A stretch of DNA of 64,000 nucleotides from Cylicocyclus nassatus (lineage: Eukaryota > Nematoda > Chromadorea > Rhabditida > Strongylidae): NCBI GenBank assembly GCA_958299035.1, contig CATQJL010000316.1:33607441-33671440 (forward strand). Reading direction: 5' to 3'. A program made the translations under genes and the position numbers. A model generated the notes under the pieces. The model was given only the letters and a program-made list of their open reading frames with translations, searched no databases and had not been told where the DNA came from. Below, in pieces: positions 33,203 through 45,373 of the stretch. Position 1 is the stretch's first letter; every line of letters begins with the position of its first letter.

Positions 33203-34643
33203 GCCACGTGAACTGGCAGTTTGCCAAATGTCTTCAAATTCAGTGCTGGAAGACCCCAAATGCACAGCACGTAGGTTGATAAAGTGCCCTATTTTCGTAC
33301 ATTCAAAAACCTCTTAGAGTGAGTCATGCACAATTCGAGTATTGTCAAATCGCGTCGCGACTGAAATCCCGTGGATTATGCCCAGGCTTTATGAATACTC
33401 GTGCGAACGTTGAAGAGCAATCGCAGTGCCTCTTTGTCTCAACATCGTGACGTGACCGTGAGAATTGTCAGAAGAGATGGAATTTATCAGATTGTCCCAC
33501 AAGTTCCGCCGTTTTCGAGCTCTACAAGAGGGTTAACCTGTTTTTGCGCTGGCTCTAATTCAGCTCGAGTTTCAACCCGAAAACTAAAAAGATTCAACTG
33601 CCTGAAAAATCGAGAAAAAATCACAACTCCGTTTAAAAAAGTCTCACAAAAATTCTAGTTTGCTTGCGCAAACACCGTCTATCTAAGACATTTATATAGG
33701 CCACTGACGTATTTATTCCTTGGTTAAAAATCAAGAAAACGAAGACTTTCATGTTTTTGCTAAAGGCGCTATGCTGTTCCTACATAGATAGTTGTATACT
33801 ACTAGCCTGGAGAAGTGCAAATGTAAATTTTCAGCTCTTTACATAGACTAGTTTCCGAGAAATATAGATTTTTGCGTAAGGCATCCAACTAATGCAACTA
33901 ATGTTTCATATTTCTTGGGAACCAAAGCTTGTGGGGGGCTGAAAATCTACATGTGCACTTCTACAGGCCTTTAGTATACAGCCATCTGTGTATGGACAGC
34001 ACAGCATCACTTTGGCAAAAACATAAAAATCTTCGTTTTCTTGATTTTTAACCAAGGAAAAAATACGTCAGTGGCCTATATAAATGTCTCACAATTAGAT
34101 ACGTAGATAGTGTTTGCGCAAGCAAACTAGAATTTTTGTAAGACTTTTTTGAACGGAGTGATTTTTAACGATTTTTCAGGCAGTTGAATCTTTTTAGTTT
34201 TCGGGTTAAAACTCGAGCTGAATTAGAGCTGGTGCAGAAGCAGGATAGCCCTCTTGTAGAGCTTGATTCGCTCTATCGAATGGTACCTTGGAACCTATCT
34301 AGAAACAAGAAGTTCATGATTTATTGCGAGTGAAAACCAAAACGACGGAACTTGTGGGACAACCTGATGAATTCCATCTCTTCTGAAGATTCTCACGGTC
34401 ACGTCACGATGTTGAGACAAGGAGGCACTGCGATTGCTCTTCAACGTTCGCATAAGTATTCATAAAGCCTGGACATACCCCATTTCAGTCGCACGCGATT
34501 TGACAATACTCGAATTGTAAGACTCTAACAATAAGAGGTTTTTGAATGTACGAAAATAGGGCACTTTATCAACCTACGTGCTGTGCATATGCGGTCTTCC
34601 AGCATTGAATTTGAAGACATTTGGCAAACTGCCAGTTCGCAGT
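33203..34643. mobile_element. 1.44-kb composite palindrome
   Basis: Arms of ~700 bp meet near 33920. The outer arms are MITE and duplication sequence (GAACTGGCAGTTTGCC at one end, its complement at the other). The inner ~880 bp (33490-34365) is related to the mariner-like palindrome at 49581-50529, with ends (C)AGATTGTCCCAC and GGGACAACCTG. The left arm has a small deletion around the CGTTTTCGAGCTC site relative to the right. Confidence 0.75.
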
Positions 34644-37600
34644 AAAATACCATTTTCCATAAACACCGCTCATATTTCTCAATAGCTATTTTTTTCTATC
34701 TTTACGATTACTTTCTTTCACATAGGGCTTTGTTCACTCTGTGAACAGAGTGCCTGGTTGCTTAAAGGGTATCAAAAATATGAAACCTTTCTCCTTGCTT
34801 TGTCGCGAAATCAAACAAAAGGGAAGTTGTTTTGAAGCCAACCGCAAGGTTTGCTGAAAGTTTGTGCTACAAAAGCTTATCGAGATATAATTTTTAATAA
34901 AATTATTTGGTAAGTTTTTGACATGAACAGTTATCGTTGTGTTCTTTGTTAGTCAACGAGAATTATGAGCGTAATGAAATCGTGGAACTTTCGCTCTGTA
35001 TAGCGAAAGTTGGCCTAGAACATTTCTATAGAAACGAAAAATCAATTTATCTCACAAAATCAATAAAAACAAGAAGCATTTCTGAAACCTTAGATGGGCG
35101 AAATAAGAGAGTACTTTCGAATTACTTCCAAAAAAATTCACCAAAAAATAGGTAAAATCTAGGGTTACCAGCAGAGGTGCGATAGGGGGAGCCAAGTCTC
35201 CCCCTACCTTCACTTTTGAGCTGGTACGGGGTGACCACCTTCACTTTTGGAATAAAAAATTTTTCGCTGGACGACAAAGAAGGAAAATAAGCAAAACAAA
35301 CGCAAAAAAGATTATTGAAAGCATATATTTATGTATACGGCGGCATATATATTTAAAATAAAGGTTTTTAGTAAATGGTGTATTTGGAAGTAGAAGTTTG
35401 TTGGACTGTACGGATTTTATTAAGCAAATTATGTTATAACGTATAGCGAAGGAAGTAGGTCGATCCAGGCAGTAACGGCCGAGAACCAGAATTTTGAATA
35501 TTTGAAAAGTGAAAAATCATGCGAAATTTCCACTGTTATAAATCTGTTGTTTGAAGATGTCAGCAGTTGCGACTTCATAGGTTTTAAAGAGTAAATGTTG
35601 CTCTATCAGCTAGTGAAAGAATCGGGTCGATTTAAGAGATAGTCGTTGAAAACCAGAGTCCTAAAACTTTACGCCATTTTTGCGTGTTTTTTGACTTTTG
35701 AGAGTTAAACTCTTATAAATCTTGAATGTGAAAGTGTGTGATGTTGCGACTTCATAGGTTTTATAGAGTAAGGTTTGCCTTATCAGAATATGTCTTGTCC
35801 GTTCCGATCCATTGAAACACCTCCGAGATCCAGGCTCTTGAAAAAGCAGGTAAAAAACAGCTTTTTGAACTTCAACAGCTCGTAACTTCTTCAGAACTGC
35901 ATGAATCATGTTGCGACTTCATAGGTTAGATTCTTCTCATCAAGAGCTTTCAGATGATATATAATATGTGGGGGTTTAGAGCCTCCTGCGAATTATGCCC
36001 GGGGGGGGGAGACTTTTTAGGCCAAAGTCTCCCCCTCGCCCATCCAGCCAATACATTAAAATGGGCGAGGGGGAGACTTTGGCCTGAAAAGTCTCCCCCC
36101 CCGGTCATAATTCGCAGGAGGCTCTAAACCCCCACATATTATATATCATCTGAAAGCTCTTGATGAGAAGAATCTAACCTATGAAGTCGCAACATGATTC
36201 ATGCAGTTCTGAAGAAGTTACGAGCTGTTGAAGTTCAAAAAGCTGTTTTTTACCTGCTTTTTCAAGAGCCTGGATCTCGGAGGTGTTTCAATGGATCGGA
36301 ACGGACAAGACATATTCTGATAAGGCAAACCTTACTCTATAAAACCTATGAAGTCGCAACATCACACACTTTCACATTCAAGATTTATAAGAGTTTAACT
36401 CTCAAAAGTCAAAAAACACGCAAAAATGGCGTAAAGTTTTAGGACTCTGGTTTTCAACGACTATCTCTTAAATCGACCCGATTCTTTCACTAGCTGATAG
36501 AGCAACATTTACTCTTCAAAACCTATGAAGTCGCAACTGCTGACATCTTCAAACAACAGATTTATAACAGTGGAAATTTCGCATGATTTTTCACTTTTCA
36601 AATATTCAAAATTCTGGTTCTCGGCCGTTACTGCCTGGATCGACCTACTTCCTTCGCTATACGTTATAACATAATTTGCTTAATAAAATCCGTACAGTCC
36701 AACAAACTTCTACTTCCAAATACACCATTTACTAAACACGTCTATTTTAAATTTTTATAAATAAAATTTATAGATATTTTTAATATTCATCGTATCTGTG
36801 GCCCTAAAGAGGGCCGTTGGGTCGACGTTAGACCTAGAAAGATAGCTCCGTTCGTCCGTTCTATCCTCCCCCCGCACCTCCCCCCCCCCCCCCCCCGTCG
36901 ACGTTTTTGGGAGGTGAGTGTCCGACACTACCACCTTCACTTTTGGCCGGCCAGTGGTAGCTGAAACCACCTTCACTTTTGGGGGACCCGGCTCCCCCTA
37001 TCGCACCTCTGGTTACCAGTACTGCTCAGCTCTATTTACTATACGACGAGCAGTGCTTGCGCAATTCTACTTCTTGTATAATCAGATCGCTTTGTAACTT
37101 CTCAAAGTAGGGGTGGTTTCTAGAAGAAAATTTTTGGCGATTTTCGCCTAAAACTCTGTTAACCACTGCAATAGTTTTTGGCGATGCATAGAACTGCCAA
37201 CGATTTGTAAATAGTAACACAACTTATCTTCAGACTACAAGAATCAGTGTTCATATTTTGTTTCTGCTGCAAATCTTTGCTCTTCAAACCGTTAACGTGC
37301 AAAAATGAATCCTTTCACTATAGTGTTATACATATAGTAAGCGACTAAATATTTCGGAAAGATCACATCTTTGAATACAAAGCGCGAAGGTATGTTGACG
37401 TACATTTCAATCTATACGGCATCTAGCGTAGAACCGTCTCAACGTCCATTATCGATTTTATATAAAACTTCACCTGTTTTGAATACTCATAGAATAAATA
37501 CTTAGACAAGAGGAAAAACAACTTAGACACATCCGTCCCTTGGATACCTGGCAACATTTGCGCGCCACACCTTCACGATCAAGATTACATCTTATCACTC

Positions 37601-37740
37601 TTTGAATTAGTGCGTAGCTTCTACTCTGAAGCTATTTTCAACACTGAAACGTCATTGCTTTTTGGCGTATCATTGACTTTTTACATAATAAAAAACTTAT
37701 TCAAGTGCTTACTAACAATAAGATCTAATAATCGCTGAAT
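34640..37740. repeat. Dispersed repeat E, copy 1, interrupted by a hAT foldback
   Basis: 34640-35171 and 37012-37740 align with the uninterrupted copy at 57528-58420 (start AAATACCATTTTCCAT; later CTACTTCTT.TATAATC and AGAAAATTTTT.GCGATTTTCGCC). No conserved protein is evident. Confidence 0.7.
35172..37011. mobile_element. hAT-type foldback transposon, 1.84 kb, non-autonomous
   Basis: The termini are CAGAGGTGCGATAGGGGGAG and its complement, both with CCTTCACTTTTG-type subterminal repeats. GTTACCAG is duplicated exactly at 35164-35171 and 37012-37019 (8 bp, as known for hAT). The interior is a near-perfect palindrome (about 35368-36045 against 36060-36736) with a small central loop. The related repeat at 57933 has GTTAGCAG once with no insert, serving as an empty site. 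The right outer segment holds a C17 run (~36890). It has no transposase; identical 82-codon frames on opposite arms are palindrome artefacts. Confidence 0.85.
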
Positions 37741-37928
37741 TTGACTGAAAATGTCCGCCACTTTTTTATGTAATATACAAAGGATCCCTGCACTTTTTAG
37801 ACTTGACAGCGACTCAGAAAATAGTGAAACGCATCCGGCTCTCATTTTCGTACTGACTCCACTATAATTTTGGCAACACAAATCTTACAAATTATTTCCA
37901 CAGTAGAGATAAGTGCATAATTGATATA

Positions 37929-39049
37929 CAGAGTGTCCCAAAAAATGTCAACACTGTTTGATCGCTAATAACTCTCTTGCATTCAAGTCTTTCGTCGAGG
38001 TTGACGTGCCATTCTGTAGAGCGAGCTTCAACTTAGATGAGTAAGGAGGGAATCTCCGATTTTTCTTACAAGGAAAGCGTGTTTAGTCGAAGTGGCTTTT
38101 CCAGATGAGACCCATAATAGTGTTTTGAAGAGCATTAGGCGATGATTCCAAATCTGCCAAGCGTCTCTGGACGCGGAGTTATGGGCCGTTTATCAGATCA
38201 AAATATTGAACGCAAAATTGGAACCAAATTGCCCGTACTTGCTCAAATGGTTCAGTTTCAAGTATCAGAGCCGTTTATGCAATGGATACATTTGTCTAAT
38301 CTGCTAATACTCAAAAGTACATATCTGAGCGTCGAAAAGATTGTAACTCGATTTTGACTAAATCCTGCATTCATTTTTCGTTCCAAAAAATGGTCATAAC
38401 TCTGCGTTCAGAGGCCTTGGCACATTTGGAAGGCAGATTTCGAATCATCGTGTAGTACTCTTTTAGGCTGTATGGGTCTAATCTAAAAACGCCACTTCGA
38501 CTGAACACGCTTCCCTTGTTAGTTACTGGGATAACGGTAGAAACTTCGAGGATTTTAGTAAATTGAAAGCGATTTTTGTCTTTGAGTGAAAACCAGACAA
38601 GCCAAAAACTCTTGTACAGGACTAGGTAACGTCGCTGATTCTAAATATGAAATTTGCACTTTACTGTAATGCTTTTTTCATAAGTTATTTCATGTTCAGG
38701 GTAACATTAGTTTTTCAATGTTTGTCAGAAGTGTGATTACAACATATAAAAAACACGAAAAACTGGTAAAAAGTTGTGTAGTAGAATCAGCAGGCTTGAA
38801 AACCTTGGTACACGAATTTTTGGAGCTTTTGGAACTTTTTTCATTAAAAGGCCTATTCCACAGCGGCGCTATATGCTGAAAATTTATACCGTAATCCTAC
38901 CGTAACCAAGAAAGATTAGAGATTCACTTTACGCTGCAATTCTTAGCTGATCCTCGCTCTACAGAATGGCACCTCAAGCCCGGCGAAAGACATGAAAGCA
39001 ACGGAGTTATTAACGATCAAACAGTGTTCACATTTTTTGGGACACCCTG
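37929..39049. mobile_element. TA-flanked foldback, CAGAGTGTCCC family
   Basis: TIRs CAGAGTGTCCCAAAAAATGT and its near complement are followed by a shared AACAGTGTTTGATCG block, with TA at each flank (37927-37928, 39050-39051). Inverted complementarity continues deep inside (38000-38150 against 38440-38530 and the 38960 region). TIR and target match Tc1/mariner-type elements. No transposase frame. Confidence 0.75.
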
Positions 39050-39088
39050 TATAATAAACACTGTCAAAGCGTTCCAATAAAAGCTAAG

Positions 39089-39161
39089 AACTGCCTATCT
39101 TCAGAAATGTCGCACCTTTCTGTAGTACGGAAAAGTGCAACATATCTGAAGATAGGCAGTT
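39089..39161. repeat. Short hairpin
   Basis: AACTGCCTATCTTCAG and its exact complement lie 41 nt apart; partial pairing continues inward. Confidence 0.6.
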
Positions 39162-42100
39162 ATTTCATTACGTACATTATTTCCACTGTAATCCTTTGCT
39201 TGCAAATGAGAGTGGTATTGACTGATGAAAGGAAAAATACAACTGACATTGACTGACACATTTTCAGAGCGTTCTGTTAGCTTCGGGGTGGACTCTTGAA
39301 AAACGGTCGGATGTATTAAATTAGATTAGCTTCCATAAGCTCCAAATATTGTAATTCTGATTTTTTCTCGTAATGGTGCATCGAAAGCCTGGGAAGTGGC
39401 GGATATGACAGTATAAAACTTTCTGCATTAAACATATGGATAATTTTTGGATAAAAAACTCTGAAGTAAAGCAAAACCTTAAGAGCTACGACGAAATCAG
39501 CACCGACATCATTCTTGAATATGATTTGTGGAAACTGTTGGAGACTTTTATCCTTCCTTCCTCTATCCTTATAGAAAATGTCACTGTAACTTTTGAGGCA
39601 TTATCGTCCATGAGGGGTCCATCATTGAGTTTGAATTTGCAAGGGGTCATGTGGACAAGCTGGCAAGTGCCGTGAACTATTACCGGATAAAGGCAGGCTA
39701 ATCAAAGCTATTTACGAAAGCAAATCAGCTATCAGCACCTCGTTCGTATACTAAGAAAATTTACGGGGTGCGGAAAATACGGTCTCTCAAAGTAGAGCTT
39801 AAAGAGTTGGTGTGATTTCTAGGATATTTTGGTGAAAGATCTCAAGATGAATGACATTCTTGCTTTTTACTAAAAATGGCAGCAAAATCCTGCATCACCC
39901 TTCGGTGTATCCTTATTCACGGTGCATTCCCATATCATTTTTTATAACATCTTTTTACAACTGTAAAGATTTTTGTAAGATTTTCCGTTTTGAACAGAGT
40001 TTGAGAAATCATTTACTGCTTAAGATATGTGGTAGTGATTTCTAGTTATCCTAAATAAAGCCAGTCCACAGGTGCGCTTAGAGAAAAGTGTAATCTCCAT
40101 CGCGGGGGAGTTGCTGTGGCGCAACAGGATGGATTAGAAAACGTGGCACAATTACGTACAGTCGTTTATGGACTCGAAATTATTTAGAAAAGCGAGAAAT
40201 TCTATTCAGCGCTCCCCAAAATCTCGAGTAGTTAGAAGCTAAATAATAAAGCAAGAGGGAATCAAATTAGCCCCTTTTTGAGCATTCTTGCGACCCGCCT
40301 AAGACAAAATTTTCCTTTTCATCTAAAATCTCGCATTACTGGCTCCCTAATAAGTATAGAATATCAAAGGAGAGGGTATGCAGTACATACTAGCTCAATT
40401 TAAACTTCATAGCATTTCTGGTATTCTTTCCCCGGTCGAAAATCGCACTCAGGTGTTGCAGCTTGATGATCGCTGCATTCGCTACTTAGTGAATGCCAAG
40501 TGCAAAAACTTTGAGTACTACTTTGCAGTACTTTGTCATCCAATACATCAAAAAAAGAACTAAACGAATCGAGAACCGAATTTAGCACATATGCAAGGAA
40601 AACGATGTAGTCGTAAGTAAATGAGCAGTGTTGAGATGGTAAGCGCGGCAGTAGTTTGTAGAGCTCCTTCGATAAAAACCATAAGGTGACCAAAGTGAAC
40701 GATGGCTGTAGATGAGTAAATTTTACGTTTACATTCGTCAGGTATTCGCACTCATATTCTTACTCATTCAAAACAATTTATTTGATCTAGTTCTCCGCTG
40801 ATCTAGAGACATGGTCGAAATGTAAATCATGGTAGGCCACAAATGCACAGCCTGTTTGACTTTGTAGGTTGATAAAATGCACTACCTTTCGTACATTCAG
40901 AAACCCATTACAATGAGTTTTGCACAACTGGAGTATTGTGCCAAATCGCCCCGCTACTGAAATCGCGTGAGGTATACGGTTCTACATTTTTTATCTACCG
41001 CAGTTGGTCCATTTATTTGAATTTGTTTGCAGATTTTTTGACATCACTTTTCTAGATTTGCCTTTTTTGGAAATTTCTTTGTGTAAGCTCATTGCTTCTG
41101 TGACCTGCGTGTGCAAAGAGGAACGTCCAAAAGCGCTCACAGCTCTGTAATAGTAAACAGAGAGATCCGAATTGCAGGCAGAATCTGAACAAAGCTCACT
41201 TAAGCGAAAATCTAGATACTAAACTATAGGCAATGAACGCTACTAGTAGGAAGAATCAAAGTCATCATTCAGGAGGAAATCAGATACGATTTTTCGAGTT
41301 ACATAGCGAAGGGTGCTACGTGCTTTGGAGGAGGTTACTTGACAATCTATTATGTATACAACCAACCCTCATTTTGAAAAAGATGGTGAATGAAAGTAAA
41401 AATTTACCACGAACGGTGTTTTGTATTATCCTCATCAGCTTGACATTTTCCTTTTAGTTGACTGTCTCTTTAACGGAAACGTCACTATAGATGCGCTAAG
41501 GATTTAGCAGTACTAAACATATCTGAGAGAAACACGCAAGTCACCAAAGTGATGGGATTTTGGAAAATTTGGCACATACCCTCAACATCATGGACGACAG
41601 CACGCTTTCGTTTACTTTATTCTTAGCGAAGTGTAACACATCGTTAGAAGTATGAAGCGAAAAATTGAGAACTGTAAAAAAGGAAAGTTAATCATTTAGA
41701 GCTTTTCCCCCACGGCGGGAATTTCATGCGTGTGACCCCAATAAGAAGTATTCAGTCCCCAGTAGATCACAATACACTGATATTTGATTTTTTGCTTTCT
41801 AACGCTAGTGCTGCCACTAAATATCATGAAACTTCTATTGATGCCATTGTCACATTGCCGCATTCGAACATTTTCGTTCCTAGCAATAAGGCAGGTCAAG
41901 TGCACTTTGCGTTAATATGCTGTGACTAAAAATTGCTGTCAAACGAACAGGAAAGGGCTTAACGAGGCATTAAGCATGAAAGTGTTTTTGAGAAACGTAT
42001 CGTCGTAATGAATAAGTGCAACGGAACTTGATTGTTCAGTAGTTCAATGTTTTGTTCCATGATTTTGAATGTTTCTAAAATATATAGCACATCTACTGAA

Positions 42101-42820
42101 CTTAGACTGCGCTTAGTCAGAGACACAAATTTACAATCTTATTTATACGATATGTTGTCGCGAAATTGCGCAGTCAAATAGAGCAAATCCTTTCTCTGCA
42201 ACATTGATGAGTAGTAATATTTTTGTCATTTGAAACCCGATTCAAGAATAATTCATTGATATCATTGATAAATCAAACAATGCTAAGAAAACTAGAAAAC
42301 AGCAAGCAAACAGCACATTAGAAAATAACAAACATTTTCGCTTCTTTAAATGCGCATGGGAAAAATCAGATTGCCTTTGAATTTATTTCGAAGCCATTTT
42401 CAAGGATAAATCTTGGTAAGATCCGCTTTCTATCAATATGGGGGTACTTTTTTCGAAAAAACATTCACTAAATCTTACCGTTGATTTTGAGCACAAGCTT
42501 GCTGCCTACGCAGCGACTAGCTATAAAAAAATCTGAATTCTGTGGAAGAATAGCTTTTCATATGCAGCCGCTACCAAATGATAGCACAAAGTACGCTCCA
42601 CACTCACAAAAGAAATGGTTTAGAAAGGTTCTAGTTGTTTACCAGAAGAGCGAAATAGCTTTTAGTAGAGTACACTTTTCGTATATCTGTATTATAGCAC
42701 TGCTGGAAAGATTATAATTCATGCACCTTGCATGATGTGACTGTGATGTGAACTGCTGTGATGTGAACTGTCAAGAAATGCTAGTATTTCACTTAATTAA
42801 ACCTCAAAATTTACGACCTA

Positions 42821-43655
42821 CAGTGCTCGACATAATTATAAAGCCACTCTTGGTGCAAAAGTTTTGTCAGTTTTTTCTATCCATTGGCAAGCACGCTGGA
42901 ATGAAGATAACAAGCACTTCAAGAAGTATCCGATGCAGAATTTCTTCCTCTTTCCAGCTGTTAAACTACCGTTGTATTTCGTTGAGAGGACGAGACATTT
43001 GCCAAATTACAACCACTCGTTTTTACCATGTCCAACTTTCACTAATTTTCAATTTTTGTATGAAACTTTCGGAGGAACCCTAATTACCTCCAGATAGGGC
43101 AAACCTTTTGCCAACAGAAGCAATTTTTTGTAGTCCTACGCCTTGTCTTTTAGAATTTCTACGAAATATGGGAAAAATCGCAGTATTTCTCAATTTCGTG
43201 AGTGCGCACTGAAACCAATCTGTGTTTCAGAATCTTCATAATTTAATGCGAAAATCGCTCATTTACTTTATAATGGTAGCGGTAATAATAATCGTGTGTT
43301 GAAACCTCAGTATTTTGTAGGTTTTGCAGTGTTTGGTACAAGGAAAGGTTATGCGATTTTTCCAAAACACAAGACTTTCAGAAAATTACTGAGCAAAATC
43401 TGAAAAAGCATCCAAAAAAATTGCTTCTGTTGGCAGAAGGTTTGCCCTATCTGAAGGTTATTAGGGCTCCTCCGAAAATCTCATACAAAAATTTTGAAAA
43501 TTAGTGAAAGTTGGACATGGTAAAAACGTTGTAATGTTGCATCGGATACTTCTTGAAGTATTTGTTTATCTTCATTCTAGCGTGCTTGCCAATGGATTGA
43601 AAAAACTGACAAAACTTTTGCACCAAGAGTGGCTTTGTAATTATGCCCAGCACTG
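42821..43655. mobile_element. Tc1-like foldback element, 835 bp
   Basis: Starts CAGTGCTCGACATAATTATA, ends TAATTATGCCCAGCACTG, flanked by TA (42819-42820, 43656-43657). The arms run ~300 bp inward (to the GGCAAACCTT.TGCCAACAGA block) and pair across a ~280-bp centre. Open frames inside both arms are mirror images and not genes. Confidence 0.8.
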
Positions 43656-43910
43656 TATAAACACAAAATCAGAAGCTTCTGCTCGGATTTGCAGGCTCTC
43701 GAATTTTAGAGAAGTTTTACTGTTACAATTACAATCTTCAGAATCAAACGTTTTATTTTACACTTGTCAAAGTCAACGAATTTATAGCGCTCAAGCCTGA
43801 AGAGTCAGTTGTGGATGGTCATGCAAAAAGTTGGTGTGCGCTTACGCTGCTTGGAGTGCAATGCTCAGTGTTTCAAATCAAACAACGAACGACTTTTTTT
43901 CTGTGTATTA

Positions 43911-44135
43911 GGCCGTGTGCATACCTCACGCGGCTTTAGACGACGACGCTACGCGAACTGGCAGTTTGCCAGATGTCTTTAAATTCAAAGCTGGTAGATC
44001 CCAAATGCACAGCATGTATTTTGATAAAGTGCCCTAATCTTCGTACTTTCAAATACCTCTTAGGGTGAGTTATGCACAACTGAATTATTGCCAAATCGCG
44101 CGCGACTGAAATCGCGTGAGGTATGCACATGGCCC
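43911..44135. mobile_element. MITE, best copy of the GCATACCTCACG family
   Basis: The ends GGCCGTGTGCATACCTCACG and its complement ending GGCCC flank ~170 bp. The GG(G)CC ends and TTA/TAA flanks recall PIF/Harbinger MITEs, but the two flanks differ, so the target duplication is unsure. Related copies: 3608-3790, 31046-31246, 33174-33385, 34480-34640, 40825-40980. Confidence 0.6.
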
Positions 44136-44439
44136 TAAATTTCTGCGAAACGTTGAAGAACAACCGCTGTGTCTCCTTGTTTCAGTTATCGTGGCGTGTC
44201 CGTAAACATCATCAAAAGAGATAGACTTGATTCAAACTGAAGCAGAGCGCGAAAGCCTTTTGGAGGCAATGCTCCTAATTCAGCACAATAAGTCTAAGGA
44301 AAAGGGCGAATTTTTTAGAAACCATCATGATAAAAGCACGAGTTGCTATACAAGGGAAACCAGCTTTTGCGAATTCTCTTATATATAACTTTTCAAACTT
44401 TCCTCGAGATTCTCTGCAATAACGGCTGGAACAAAGGTT

Positions 44440-45373
44440 TCTAAGAGATCTTGGAGGCATTCGATGCAGAACTCCGTTCCCTTTCTAATGGTTATAAAAT
44501 TGTTGCAAAATAATCAATGAGCTTTCAGAAAATAACCAAAATCTGCGAACTATGCTTTTCGAGATAGTCAAGTTTTACAACTTTTTAAAACTTTCATATC
44601 AACCCTTCGAAAAAGTGCAAGTAACGCCATTATAGAGCAAACCGTACAGAATGCAAAACTACTTTTTTCTCCTTTCCATAGCTTGTCATACATTTTTAAC
44701 AGAATTTTAAATGATGCTACCGATTTCCATACTTGGGCAGCTAAATCCTCGTAAAAAATTAAAAGAAGAGCAGCTCGCGCACTATGCGGTGCAGCACTTT
44801 CTCCTCTTTCTGGAAGGTGTTTTTTTTATCGTTTCGTTTAGTTTCCAGGGAGAAATCATCATAACTCATTTTTCTAGCGAGCCTCAGGCTGTACCCGAAA
44901 AACTCGAAATTTGATAATTCGTACTCGTAAACCCTCACTTGATTTTTAATAAACTCATAGTATTATCTTGGTAGTTCAAATTTCGAAAACTTATGATGTT
45001 TGATGCGATTGTGGCTGAGGTGGACCTGTCAAAATCCTATGGTTCTGTTAAAAAATCATTTAACAAAATTACGGCGAGCTACGAGAAAGACAAAAAATAT
45101 ACTGTATTCCATAAGGTTTACTCTATCGAATCGTGACTCCTTCTGAGGATTTATTCGAACGTTTTAAAAATTCGTGAAACTTGACCATCTCAAAAAGCAT
45201 GAGTGGCAGATTTTGGTTATTTTCTGAAAGCTTATTGACTGTTTTGCAATTTCATGATCATTAGAAAGAGAATGAAATGCTGCATCGAATGCTTCTAAGA
45301 TCTCTTAGAAAATTTGGTCCATCAAATGTGGCGCCCGTTTGAAAAAAGCGAAATTACTTTTGAAACGACCTAA
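44440..45373. mobile_element. Mariner-like foldback (47241 family), left end lost
   Basis: Aligns end to end with 47260-48256 (GGAACAAAGGTTTCTAAGAG; CAGCTAAATCCTCGTA; right end CTTTTGAAACGACCTAA then TA). The left ~25-bp terminus is replaced by unrelated sequence. Confidence 0.7.

Larger units (their letters stand above)
29515..33490 (+). repeat. Segmental duplication, copy A
   Basis: Colinear with 39484-44260 (starting GAGCTACGACGA in both) at high identity over most of its length. Shared tracts include TTGTGACCTG-type, GTCAAACGAACAGGAAAGGG and ATGCAGCCGCTACCAAATGA. Copy A lacks the Tc1-like foldback and its ~100-bp neighbour present in B and is joined at ~33012-33030, so it carries a deletion. 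Candidate ORFs inside are listed separately. Confidence 0.8.
39330..44300 (+). repeat. Segmental duplication, copy B
   Basis: Matches copy A (29515-33490) plus ~150 bp upstream shared with 23526-23690. Contains the Tc1-like foldback 42821-43655 and an intact MITE (43911-44135). Small indels and frame slips against A show both copies are drifting. Confidence 0.8.

Noticed and set aside
35661..36442. Identical 82-residue ORFs on opposite strands (35661-35909 and 36194-36442)
   Set aside because: They are mirror images in the two arms of the hAT foldback, so identity reflects the palindrome, not coding constraint.
36890..36906. Poly-C run as a functional element
   Set aside because: A homopolymer inside the hAT element; length is probably unreliable and no function can be argued.
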